From Nitrososphaerales archaeon (GTDB taxonomy: Archaea > Thermoproteota > Nitrososphaeria > Nitrososphaerales > JANXEG01), in assembly GCA_025058425.1 (NCBI GenBank), contig JANXEG010000003.1:1-43346 (forward strand): a DNA stretch of 43,346 nt, given 5' to 3'. Below are positions 28,576 to 36,848 of this stretch, piece by piece (within the stretch, counting starts at the first letter, position 1; each line of letters starts with the position of its first letter). The notes beneath the pieces are model-generated. The model saw only the letters and a program-made list of their open reading frames with translations. It did not search any database and was not told the DNA's origin. A program made the position numbers and the translations under genes.

Positions 28576-29991
28576 TTACTTCTTCAACTCCTCTCTACTC
28601 CGGAACTTTGGCCTCCCACCTATACAGCTATAATCACCAGTAACACAGGCCAGACATAATTCATCTTTAGGCAGACCGATCCCCTCTACCAAACCATCTA
28701 TATCATTGTACCCTAACTGATCGACACCGATCCCTGCACCAACAATTTCATTTATTCTATCGATGTCACTCTCTTCACCACATAACTTGTAGGCTAGCAA
28801 TTCATCTTGGGTTGGGAAGTCTATTCCCATGTAGCAAGGGTAACGAATCGGAGGGAATGTCACAACCATCCTTACTCTACGCGCACCCGCCCGCTTTAAC
28901 AGTTTGATGATTATCTTAGAGCTTGTACCACGTACGATACTGTCATCTACCATAACGATATCCTTACCTTCCACAACATGGGTAATAGGGATGATCTTCT
29001 TTACGATTTCCTCTCTACTCGTTTGGGTAGGTTCGATGAAGCTTCTCATCATACCTCTCTTTCTATAACGATCCTTCATCAACCCCTCTTCGAATGGTAT
29101 ACCACTCACTTCTGAGTAGCCTAGAGCTGCCGGTCGGGCAGAATCGGGTACGGGGATTACTATATCGCCCCAACCACCATACTTCTTCGCTAAGATACGA
29201 CCGATATTCTTCCGCGCTCTATATACATAAGCACCATCGATACATGAAGATGGATGGGCGAAGTACGTATATTCAAAAGCACAGTGGTAGTGCCTTACGT
29301 GCTCCGCAAACCTAAATGATTGAAGACCGTCTTTACTCAACTTTACAACCTCACCCGGCTCCACATCACGAATAAACTCCGCACCGACGGCTATCAATGC
29401 ACAACTCTCTGAAGATATTATATATGAAGATGAAGGTTCATGCCAACCGATGCATAGAGGTCTGAAACCTCTTGGATCTCTAATCCCATACACTTCACTA
29501 CGATTATTCAAAATGGCTAAGCAGTATGAACCTAACAGATCCTTCCCCATTTGAACGAAGGACTCCAACCATTCATTTTCTTTTAGAAGTTGATGAAGTC
29601 TTAAACCGATCAACTTTGTGTCACTATCGTGACTGTGAACATCGTAGCTCGATTTTAGCATATTTTGAAGGATTTCAAAATTCACGATAGTACCATTTTG
29701 AGCGATGGAGAATTTATTACCGATTTGAATAGGTTGGGCATTCTCTAATGTTGTACTCCCTACAGTGGAGTATCGCACATGCCCGATTCCAGCCTTACCA
29801 ACGATCCTCCTCTTGGTTGTAAGTTTCTCGGGTATCAAACCCAATCTTCGATAAGGCTTATGGCCTTCAATCGCGATGCCCCACGATTCCTGTCCGCGGT
29901 GTTGTAATGCCTCTAAACTGGAGAGAATCAAAGGTGTGACATTACTTCCAGAAGATGAATATATGCCGATCACTCCACATTTCTCTCTCAA
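28576..29991 (-). CDS. purF: amidophosphoribosyltransferase
   Basis: A 471-residue PurF that catalyses the committed step from PRPP and glutamine. The sequence begins MREKCGVIGIYSS, so cleavage after a four-residue propeptide would expose the catalytic Cys5. Glutaminase residues are intact (QHRGQESWG, GHVRYSTVG, IAQNGTIVNFE). The synthase half has IVMVDDSIVRGTS for PRPP. Cysteines in HYHCAFEY, RYPCYMG and LCLACVTG match the [4Fe-4S] ligands of Bacillus-type PurF. Overlaps purL by 4 bp. Contrast with the paralogue at 25669. Confidence 0.96.
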   Translation of the reverse strand: MREKCGVIGIYSSSGSNVTPLILSSLEALQHRGQESWGIAIEGHKPYRRLGLIPEKLTTKRRIVGKAGIGHVRYSTVGSTTLENAQPIQIGNKFSIAQNGTIVNFEILQNMLKSSYDVHSHDSDTKLIGLRLHQLLKENEWLESFVQMGKDLLGSYCLAILNNRSEVYGIRDPRGFRPLCIGWHEPSSSYIISSESCALIAVGAEFIRDVEPGEVVKLSKDGLQSFRFAEHVRHYHCAFEYTYFAHPSSCIDGAYVYRARKNIGRILAKKYGGWGDIVIPVPDSARPAALGYSEVSGIPFEEGLMKDRYRKRGMMRSFIEPTQTSREEIVKKIIPITHVVEGKDIVMVDDSIVRGTSSKIIIKLLKRAGARRVRMVVTFPPIRYPCYMGIDFPTQDELLAYKLCGEESDIDRINEIVGAGIGVDQLGYNDIDGLVEGIGLPKDELCLACVTGDYSCIGGRPKFRSREELKK

Positions 29992-32207
29992 TCAACCTCA
30001 CCCAGATACCTAGGGAGCGCCTGAGACCAGATATTTTTCAATTCTTTGACCGAAAAGTCAAGGACTTCACGATCGTTCATCTTTAACCTTAACCTGCTCC
30101 CATTAACCCTGCCTATCACACCGCACTCTATATTCATATTTGAAGCTAACTGTATAACTTCTCCTACATCTCTACTATCCACTTCTATCAAAAATCTACC
30201 ATGGGTCTCAGAGAATAGTAATTCATCGAGTCTACAATTAAGCGCAGGTACTTTTGAACAGTCTACTTCGACACCCAAACCGTTCGGAAAGCACATCTCC
30301 GCTAACGCTATAGCAAACCCTCCTTTTGAACAATCATGAATAGCTTTGGCCAACCCTCTCCTGATGATTCTACCCATCAATCGATGGAGCCTCTTCTCAA
30401 GTCGAAAGTCGACCTTCGGGACTTCACCACCCACCAAATTATGGATATACTCATAATATTCGGAGCCGCCCATTTCTGGCTTGGTCAAGCCCAGCATCAC
30501 TATCACATCATCAACCATCTTTAAGCCCATATCTATAATATGTTTTGCATCGTCGATCAATCCAATAACCATTACGACTGGTGAAGGTTTGATCGCGGAG
30601 CGTGTCACCATATCCTCATTGTAGAAACTCACCTTCCCTCCAACACACGGTATGTGAAGGGCTTTACAGTAATCCGCCATACCACGTACAGATTCGACGA
30701 AGGTCCAATACACGTCAGCCTTACCCGGGTCGCCGAATTGGCAATGATCGACCATAGCTATAGGCTTACCTCCTACCGCAATGATATTTCTGCAAGATTC
30801 GGCCATACATCCGGCCGCACCATGGTAGGGATCGAGATAGCAATGTTTACTATTGCCATCACTCGTTACAGCCAAAAACTTCCCATTCGGCAATTTAAGG
30901 ACTGCAGCATCCGCCTGTCCAGGTTTGATGACCGTTCTGATACCGACTTCATGATCGTACTGGCGATAGATCCACTCCCTGCTACAGATATTTGGTGATG
31001 AAAGAAGTTTTAAGAAGATTTCATCCAGATCTTTTGGCTCCTGTGGAGGCTCGATACCTTTGCATAATTCAATATATTCAGGCTTCATACTCTTTCGAGG
31101 CATAAGGGGTGCCCTTGCTACCATTTCAGCGGGAAGGCGGGCCAGGACCTTCCCCTTCATCTTCACAGTTAAATACTTATCACTCGTTACTTTGCCGATG
31201 ATCGAGTATGGCACACCATACTTTTCAAAGATTTTACACACCTTCTCTACACCCTCTTCCTTCACAATAAATAACATTCTCTCTTGAGATTCAGATAGCA
31301 TTATCTCTACAGGATCCATATCAGGTTCACGTAGATGAACTTTATCCAGATATACTTCAACACCACAACCACCCTTCGCTGCGACTTCAGACAGAGCGCA
31401 TGTCAGACCTCCGCCACCTAGATCCTTTAAACCACTCACATAACCACTCTCGACAACCTCTAACGTCGCATCTATGATCAATTTCTTCATGAATGGATCT
31501 GGTACTTGAACTGCTGACCTCTCTTCCTCAGACCTCTCGCTCAAAACCTTCGATGCGAATGTTACACCATGTATACCATCACGACCAGTGCTACCTCCAG
31601 CGAGGATTAAGAGGTCATTGGGATGGCGGGCCTCGGCTAAGATTAGATGCTTCCTTAAGCCCACACCTATACAGGCTACATCCACAAGACAATTTCTTTC
31701 AAAGGATTCATCGAACTCCACTTCACCAGCTACCGTCGGAACACCGACGCAGTTACCGTAATCCGCAATACCTTTTACTACATTTATGAATAGCCATCGT
31801 GAATGCTCACTTCGATCGATCATTCCGAACCTTAATGGATCGATCAGAGCGATCGGGCGAGTACCCATACACAAAATATCCCTTAAGACACCACCTATAC
31901 CCGTTGCAGCACCGCCGTAGGGATCGATGGCAGAAGGATGGTTATGGCTTTCGATGTGAAGTGTAACGATGTAACCACCACCTACATCTACAACACCCGA
32001 ATCGTAACCGGGCCCTATCACCACATGCTTACCCTTTGTAGGTAGGAGTTTCAAAACCTTCCTCGATGACTTATAACTTGTATGTTCAGACCACTCTGTA
32101 TCGATCATGGCCCACTCCAACGAATTGGGCTCTCTGCCCAACATCCTTCTCACTAGCTTTATTTCTTCATCCGTTAAATTCAATTGAAGATTTTCCACAA
32201 TCGTCAA
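29988..32207 (-). CDS. purL: FGAM synthetase, PurL subunit
   Basis: A 739-residue small-type PurL, which works in complex with separate PurQ and PurS, both encoded just upstream. Landmarks: IDTEWSEHTSYKSS, GPGYDSGVVDVGGGYIV, ESHNHPSAIDPYGGAATGIGG (in parts) and GLKDLGGGGLTCALSE, then a second half repeating the fold with MADYCKALHIPCVGGKVSFYNE and IHDCSKGGFAIALAEM. It converts FGAR to FGAM. 10 bp separate it from purQ. Confidence 0.96.
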   Translation of the reverse strand: MTIVENLQLNLTDEEIKLVRRMLGREPNSLEWAMIDTEWSEHTSYKSSRKVLKLLPTKGKHVVIGPGYDSGVVDVGGGYIVTLHIESHNHPSAIDPYGGAATGIGGVLRDILCMGTRPIALIDPLRFGMIDRSEHSRWLFINVVKGIADYGNCVGVPTVAGEVEFDESFERNCLVDVACIGVGLRKHLILAEARHPNDLLILAGGSTGRDGIHGVTFASKVLSERSEEERSAVQVPDPFMKKLIIDATLEVVESGYVSGLKDLGGGGLTCALSEVAAKGGCGVEVYLDKVHLREPDMDPVEIMLSESQERMLFIVKEEGVEKVCKIFEKYGVPYSIIGKVTSDKYLTVKMKGKVLARLPAEMVARAPLMPRKSMKPEYIELCKGIEPPQEPKDLDEIFLKLLSSPNICSREWIYRQYDHEVGIRTVIKPGQADAAVLKLPNGKFLAVTSDGNSKHCYLDPYHGAAGCMAESCRNIIAVGGKPIAMVDHCQFGDPGKADVYWTFVESVRGMADYCKALHIPCVGGKVSFYNEDMVTRSAIKPSPVVMVIGLIDDAKHIIDMGLKMVDDVIVMLGLTKPEMGGSEYYEYIHNLVGGEVPKVDFRLEKRLHRLMGRIIRRGLAKAIHDCSKGGFAIALAEMCFPNGLGVEVDCSKVPALNCRLDELLFSETHGRFLIEVDSRDVGEVIQLASNMNIECGVIGRVNGSRLRLKMNDREVLDFSVKELKNIWSQALPRYLGEVD

Positions 32208-32217
32208 AATATCGCTA

Positions 32218-32919
32218 TCACCTCATCACGTAATCGATCAAGGATTCGAATATCTTCCTACCATCTTCAGTGCGGTAAGGGCTAAGGATAGTTTGAGAAG
32301 CCCTCTCGGGATGGGGCATCATACCCACGACATTGCCTTCACGGTTGCAGATACCAGCGATATTAGCGATCGAACCATTCGGATTCGCTTCCTCACTCAC
32401 TTTACCCGATTCATCGACGTAACGGAAGACGATCTGATCGTATCTGTGTAACTCTTTAAAGCCTTTTCGTGGTATAAAGTATCTACCCTCATTATGTGCG
32501 ATGGGTATTCGAAGAATCTCTCCTTTACTTAGCTTGCATGTGAATGGTGTTCTATTCGTTTCCACCTTTATTTTCACCCATTTACATATGAATTTTAAAG
32601 AGCTATTCCTTAAGAGCGCACCGGGAAGTAGATTTGCTTCTACCAGGATTTGAAATCCATTACAGATACCGAGTATGGGTACACCTCTCTCAGCCAAATA
32701 TTTCACATGATTCATGATCGGGCTATGGGCAGCTATAATACCTGCCCTTAGATAATCCCCATAACTGAAGCCACCGGGTAGAATGATCGCATCGTAGGTA
32801 CGAATATCGTGATCTTCATGCCACACCAGATGTGGCTCGACCTTTGGCATACTCGATAGTACTTCGATCGTATCGAGATCACAGTTACTACCCGGAAAGC
32901 GTATCACCGCTACCTTCAT
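32218..32919 (-). CDS. purQ: FGAM synthetase, glutaminase subunit PurQ
   Basis: A 233-residue class I glutamine amidotransferase supplying ammonia to PurL. The nucleophile is in the GICNGFQIL elbow and the His/Glu partners are in MMPHPERAS. The oxyanion region [13 protein letters not shown] is present. Its start overlaps the purS stop by 4 bp. Ordinary in length and motifs. Confidence 0.96.
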   Translation of the reverse strand: MKVAVIRFPGSNCDLDTIEVLSSMPKVEPHLVWHEDHDIRTYDAIILPGGFSYGDYLRAGIIAAHSPIMNHVKYLAERGVPILGICNGFQILVEANLLPGALLRNSSLKFICKWVKIKVETNRTPFTCKLSKGEILRIPIAHNEGRYFIPRKGFKELHRYDQIVFRYVDESGKVSEEANPNGSIANIAGICNREGNVVGMMPHPERASQTILSPYRTEDGRKIFESLIDYVMR

Positions 32920-33185
32920 TTGACTCTACCACTGACCTTTACTGAGCATCTGTGCGCAGCCGGATTATATAATCTAAGATTGTCACAGAGTTCGGTAACG
33001 ATCCTCTCCGCTTCCGCTTCACTTTCAGCCTCCACAACCATCTTCAGTAATTTAGCTACACGGACCGACTTTACCATACTATAATGACCTTTTGTTAAGA
33101 GTACTCGATGTATGGTCTCGCCTTCTGGGTCCCTTGCCATGGGCTTACCCTCGATCGTCACATAGACAAGAAATTTCTCTTTCAT
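32916..33185 (-). CDS. purS: FGAM synthetase, PurS subunit
   Basis: An 89-residue PurS, the small bridging subunit of the three-part FGAM synthetase (VYVTIEGKPMARDPEGETI; VRVAKLLKMVVEAESEAEA). It is the first gene of the purS-Q-L-F-N-folD operon. The 157 bp upstream (33186-33342) contains several TATA-like stretches on the minus strand, probably the operon promoter. Confidence 0.93.
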   Translation of the reverse strand: MKEKFLVYVTIEGKPMARDPEGETIHRVLLTKGHYSMVKSVRVAKLLKMVVEAESEAEAERIVTELCDNLRLYNPAAHRCSVKVSGRVK

Positions 33186-33342
33186 TTATACGTGCTAAGA
33201 TTTAAGCGTTAACGGATATATTTTAACCCATCTCTCTAATAAATTCTATTATAACCCATATACTCATCTCTTAGATCATAGGTTACGCACCACTTCTATC
33301 GTACACTTCTAATGAATTAATATCATCTTCATCATCGTATCA

Positions 33343-34746
33343 CTACACTTTATGAATCGCTCTGCCATAGGTATCTAAGGCCGCTTCCTTTATGGCTTCA
33401 GAGAATGTGGGATGGGCATGGTAGGTCGATGAAAGTTGCGCAACGGTAGCGTTCATCTTTAAGGCCAGTACAGCTTCATGGATCAGCTCGGTCGCACCGT
33501 GGCCGATGATATGTACACCTAAAATTCGGCCATCCTTCCTATCTGTGATGATCTTCACAAATCCCTCCATTTCGCCTTCAACCACGGCCCTACCACATGC
33601 CCGAAATGGAAACTTCCCTATAGCTATATCATAGCCTTTTCTCCTTGCCTCATCCTCGGTAAGGCCGACAGCCCCGACCTCCGGTCTACTAAAGGTGCAT
33701 CGTGGAATAGCTGTATAATCTATAGAGACATCATTACCCATCGCATTTTCGGCAGCGACTATACCTTCTTCAAAGGCGGTGTATGCGAGAAGGTATTTGC
33801 CAACCACATCTCCAGCAGCGTATATCCCTCTTACATTCGTCTCCATATGCTCATTCACCACTATACCATCCTTTGAGAAGATTACGCCCAACTTCTCTAA
33901 ACCCAAACCCTCCACATTCGGCCTTCTCCCAGAAGCGAGTAAAACAAGATCCCCTTTAACTTCACCTACAGTATTGTTAGAGGTATATCTGACAACCTTC
34001 TCCTCACCTTCATCCTTAATCTCAACAACCTTCGCATTCGTATAGATAGATACTCCTAACCTCGTTAGATTCCTATGAAGCTCCATAGAGATTTCAGAGT
34101 CTTCGAGTGGAAGTATGCGAGGGAGCATCTCAACGATCGATACTTGGGCGCCGAAGCTTCTCAAGATAGTTGCAAATTCTACACCCATGGACCCTCCACC
34201 GATTATCACTACCTTACTAGGAACTCTCTGTAAAGCCAATGCTTCTTCATTGGTGATCACATTCTTACCATCGATTCCGGGTATCGGAGGCTTAAAAGGG
34301 CGAGAGCCCGTAGCGACGATTACATTCTTTGCCTTCAATACACACCTTTCGCCATTATCTTGTGATACCATTACTTCTTCTCTATCGATCAACGTACCCG
34401 TGCCCTTGAATACTCTAACCCTATTCGCCTCCATCATCAACTCTATACCCCTCCTCAATCTCTTTATGATCAGCTCTTTACTCTTCATGACCTCTTGAAG
34501 ATCGAGCTTCACACCACTTATCTCTATTCCCATTCTTGCAGCCCTCTGTTTTAATGAAAGAATATCGACTACATTCAAGAGAAACTTCGTCGGTATGCAG
34601 CCTTCATTCAAACACACCCCACCGAGCGCCCTCCTTTCGACCAACGCCACACTCCCACCCAACCTTCCCGCCCTTACAGCCGCTGAATAACCAGCCGGCC
34701 CTCCACCGATTACGATAATATCAAAGACCTTAGAATCGATACCCAT
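33343..34746 (-). CDS. lpd: dihydrolipoamide dehydrogenase
   Basis: A 467-residue pyridine-nucleotide disulfide oxidoreductase. FAD motif IIVIGGGPAGYSAAVRAGRLGG at the start (about residues 10-31), redox disulfide GGVCLNEGCIPTK, NAD motif VVIIGGGSMGVEFA, and C-terminal active-site TYHAHPTFSEAIKE. It reoxidises dihydrolipoamide of glycine-cleavage or 2-oxoacid dehydrogenase complexes; neither is encoded here. Its promoter lies in 34747-34800, divergent from tRNA-Leu. Confidence 0.94.
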   Translation of the reverse strand: MGIDSKVFDIIVIGGGPAGYSAAVRAGRLGGSVALVERRALGGVCLNEGCIPTKFLLNVVDILSLKQRAARMGIEISGVKLDLQEVMKSKELIIKRLRRGIELMMEANRVRVFKGTGTLIDREEVMVSQDNGERCVLKAKNVIVATGSRPFKPPIPGIDGKNVITNEEALALQRVPSKVVIIGGGSMGVEFATILRSFGAQVSIVEMLPRILPLEDSEISMELHRNLTRLGVSIYTNAKVVEIKDEGEEKVVRYTSNNTVGEVKGDLVLLASGRRPNVEGLGLEKLGVIFSKDGIVVNEHMETNVRGIYAAGDVVGKYLLAYTAFEEGIVAAENAMGNDVSIDYTAIPRCTFSRPEVGAVGLTEDEARRKGYDIAIGKFPFRACGRAVVEGEMEGFVKIITDRKDGRILGVHIIGHGATELIHEAVLALKMNATVAQLSSTYHAHPTFSEAIKEAALDTYGRAIHKV

Positions 34747-34879
34747 GATTTCCCTATCCTTTACTACACCTGAATTTATAAACTCATAGTTGATGAGCCT
34801 AATAGTTGATCATCTGGTTCATCCTTTCTATGAAGAGCGATGCAACCAATTTATATTCACTATTCACACAGATAGGTAA

Positions 34880-34946
34880 AAAGATTTAAGGATACGAATA
34901 TGAGATATCTTTAGCTTGTAAAAGCTAAATGGTGCGGGGGTCGAAT
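34880..34946 (+). promoter_or_regulatory. tRNA-Leu promoter and structured 5' leader
   Basis: A TATA box (AGATTTAAGG, about 34882-34891) predicts a start near 34912, leaving a leader of about 35 nt, long for an archaeal tRNA. The leader begins with an 8-bp hairpin TTTAGCTT-GTAA-AAGCTAAA (34910-34929), followed directly by TGGTGCGGGGG (34930-34940), the exact complement of the tRNA 3' end. GCGGGGGT occurs at 34934 and again at 34947 where the mature tRNA begins. Confidence 0.5.
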
Positions 34947-34955
34947 GCGGGGGTT

Positions 34956-34977
34956 AATGGTTAAATACCATCCCCAA
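34956..34977 (+). other. tRNA-Leu intron 1 (22 nt)
   Basis: A near-ideal BHB: exon GGGG (34950-34953) pairs with intron CCCC (34972-34975), 5' bulge TT|A, inner helix ATGGT/ACCAT closed by TAAAT, and 3' bulge AA|C. Splicing joins acceptor-TT to CCCGAGCC. Confidence 0.8.
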
Positions 34978-34992
34978 CCCGAGCCAGGTCAA

Positions 34993-35012
34993 AGCTTGAG
35001 CTGGGCGACAAG
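34993..35012 (+). other. tRNA-Leu intron 2 (20 nt)
   Basis: A relaxed BHB: exon GTC (34988-34990) pairs with intron GAC (35007-35009) with a neighbouring G-A mismatch, 5' bulge AA|A, inner helix GCTT/GGGC, and 3' bulge AG|A. The product restores D-stem CCC/GGG. Boundary uncertainty is one or two bases. Confidence 0.65.
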
Positions 35013-35021
35013 AGGGGGCAG

Positions 35022-35032
35022 AAGTAGCCTAG
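35022..35032 (+). other. tRNA-Leu intron 3 (11 nt)
   Basis: Exon GGGC (35016-35019) pairs with intron GCCT (35027-35030). The 5' site AG|A lies in the closing loop and the 3' bulge is AG|A, a bulge-helix-loop form. Splicing gives anticodon stem GCAGA/TCTGC. The intron is very short. Confidence 0.65.
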
Positions 35033-35160
35033 ACTCAAGATCTGCTCGCTGAGGCGTTCGTGGGTTCAAATCCCACCCCCCGCACCACTAGGCACATTAC
35101 GAGAATCTGGAGATACAGCCCAAGCCCACCTCTTTCGAACCTCAATGATTATTAGCTACA

Positions 35161-36336
35161 TTGGCAATATCACCTTCAGAATTGACGAAGATCTATCTTG
35201 GCACATCGGGATGGTCGTATAAGGATTGGATAGGTGTCTTCTACCCTTCCGAAGAAGATGTAAGGCTATCTTATTACTCACAATTCTTCGACACCGTTGA
35301 AATAGACTCTACCTTTTATTCCTATCCATCGAAGGGTCTGGTCTATGGTTGGTCAAGGGCTACGAAGCAAGGCTTTATCTTCTCTGTAAAGTTACCAAAG
35401 TTAATTACCCATAAGAAGATGTTGAATCTTGATGAGAATGTAGAATCGGACCTATACCAGTTTTTGGATCTGATGAAGCCTTTACATATGGCTGGAAAGC
35501 TCGGCCCCATCTTGATTCAACTTCCACCCAAGTTTGAAAAGAATTCTGAGAAGTTAGAAGCCTTCTTACGCATACTCCCATCTGAGTTCAAATTCGCCTG
35601 TGAATTTCGCCATCGGTCCTGGTGGGTCGATGAGACGTGGAGGTTGCTTGAGGAGTACGGTGTTGCGAATGTTATCTTAGATGGTCCTCACCTCCCCTCT
35701 GACCCGATCGTTACGGCCGAATTCGCTTTTATAAGATGGCATGGTAGAGGGAAGAGGCCTTGGTACAACTATCGTTACAAAGTGGAGGAGCTGGGCCCTT
35801 GGGTCCCGAAGGTTAAAGGTTTGATCGATCGGGTGAAGGAAGTCTACGGTTATTTTAATAACCACTTTCACGGTTACGCTGTAGCCAACTGCCTCCAGAT
35901 GTTGGAGATGCTGGGTAAGCTCTCCGATAGGCAGATCGATTTAAAGAAGCGTGTATTAGATTACCTTGATCGTGTAGCGATATCTTTACCAATCACCTTA
36001 AATATAGAATCGGCCGGATTGAAGGATCTCCTCCTTATCTTCATGAATGATAGCAGATTGGCACGTATATATGAAATCGATGATCGAGAGGTTTCTAAAT
36101 TGAGGATCGAGGATGATGTGATAGAAGCGAAGGTGCGCGATTATGAGGTTTTAATAGATTTAAGATCGAAGAGAATTTTGCACAACTGTGGTGATTGGGA
36201 GCATCGGCTTGTGAAGAAGGAGTTTTGCAAACATATTGGGAAGGTTATGCTAATCTTGCCTGAAGATAAAGCTATAGCCGTCTTAAGAAGGATCGCTGTA
36301 GAGAGAGATGAATGGAGGTTCGATCTATTGGATTGA
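35161..36336 (+). CDS. DUF72 family protein with C-terminal extension
   Basis: A 391-residue protein whose first about 250 residues are a DUF72 (YecE-like) TIM-barrel: LGTSGWSYKDWIGVFYPS, FFDTVEIDSTFYSYP, FSVKLPKLITHKK, ACEFRHRSWW, and a WHGRGKRPWYNYRY stretch with FNNHFHGYAVANC. The last 140 residues are an additional domain, not recognised, ending in a basic/acidic mix. DUF72 function is unknown. The start is TTG at 35161; the TATA-like spacing suggests a short leader. It lies directly downstream of tRNA-Leu on the same strand (73 bp). Confidence 0.85.
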   Translation: MAISPSELTKIYLGTSGWSYKDWIGVFYPSEEDVRLSYYSQFFDTVEIDSTFYSYPSKGLVYGWSRATKQGFIFSVKLPKLITHKKMLNLDENVESDLYQFLDLMKPLHMAGKLGPILIQLPPKFEKNSEKLEAFLRILPSEFKFACEFRHRSWWVDETWRLLEEYGVANVILDGPHLPSDPIVTAEFAFIRWHGRGKRPWYNYRYKVEELGPWVPKVKGLIDRVKEVYGYFNNHFHGYAVANCLQMLEMLGKLSDRQIDLKKRVLDYLDRVAISLPITLNIESAGLKDLLLIFMNDSRLARIYEIDDREVSKLRIEDDVIEAKVRDYEVLIDLRSKRILHNCGDWEHRLVKKEFCKHIGKVMLILPEDKAIAVLRRIAVERDEWRFDLLD

Positions 36337-36848
36337 ATGCAAGGGCCAAGGCATATAAAATTTAGAAAGATGAGCTTCGAAGATCTATTCGTAAAGAGCC
36401 GAACCTCAAAAATCTATCGAACTCTCGATCCTTATCACATGCTTCGATGGTTAAAACCATCTCATGCTTATTGGTGTTAGATTTGGTGTCAACGGTTAGA
36501 GAAAAAATAATTTTTTTCTTGCACATTTGGCACTAAATTTGGCACCAAATCTGACACTGCCTTTTATTATGCTAATAAATCGCCAGGATGGCATCCTATT
36601 TCGTCCTATATGCTATAAGAATAAAAACTCGTGAGTCTGGATGTGGTATTTTGATACAATCACATGGTTAAGATCGAGACATGAGCAGATCGAGGATGTT
36701 ATCGTAAAAGCCCTATGAAGCCCCTATGTTTATAGATTTATAGCTTAGGGCTAAAGCTAATCCATCTTGACAACCTCATTTTTATACAGTCTTATAAGCA
36801 AAGATAAAAGTGGGTCTATGCTTAATAATAAAGGGGCTTAGCTTTAGA
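36337..36848. other. 512-bp intergenic region with inverted repeats
   Basis: No gene is evident. It holds a palindrome GATGGTT-AA-AACCATC (about 36447-36462) flanked by direct CATGCTT copies, a long imperfect inverted repeat (36474-36557), a T-rich run (about 36510-36519), and a GGATG-G-CATCC hairpin (about 36592-36602). Near the FEN-1 start, CTAAAGCTAA (about 36753-36762) is complementary to TTAGCTTTAG (36838-36847), immediately before the ATG, and AAGCCCC is complementary to the GGGGCTT that includes the ribosome site. Confidence 0.5.
36474..36557. repeat. imperfect 19-bp inverted repeat (84-bp element)
   Basis: GTGTTAGATTTGGTGTCAA (36474-36492) matches the reverse complement of 36539-36557 at 17 of 19 positions. 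Inside the right arm, TTTGGCACTAAA is followed by TTTGGCACCAAA, a tandem 12-mer. A T-rich stretch lies in the loop. Could be a miniature inverted-repeat element, an operator array or a strong terminator hairpin. Confidence 0.6.

Larger units (their letters stand above)
34947..35087 (+). tRNA. tRNA-Leu(CAA) with three introns and encoded CCA
   Basis: Removing three segments yields an 85-nt class II tRNA-Leu. It has acceptor GCGGGGG/CCCCCGC, positions 8-9 TT, D arm CCCGAGCCAGGTCAAAGGG, anticodon stem GCAGA/TCTGC with loop CTCAAGA (anticodon CAA), variable arm containing CGC-TGAG-GCG, T arm GTGGG-TTCAAAT-CCCAC, A73 and CCA at 35085-35087. Introns: 34956-34977 (22 nt, positions 9/10), 34993-35012 (20 nt, in the D arm) and 35022-35032 (11 nt, positions 30/31). 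Each junction fits a strict or relaxed BHB-type fold. The C/D sRNA at 5597-5661 is predicted to methylate its C34. Confidence 0.85.

Noticed and set aside
33290-33342. C box-like ATGATGA on the minus strand upstream of purS
   Set aside because: No D box or terminal stem at a workable distance; more likely plain promoter region.
34934-35087. tRNA-Leu beginning at the first GCGGGGG (34934)
   Set aside because: Intron 1 has a strict BHB only when the second copy (34947) is the acceptor strand; the first copy would need an additional, poorly folded intron.
36337-36848. Insertion sequence remnant
   Set aside because: Inverted repeats exist but no transposase fragment or target duplication is seen; left as a repeat only.
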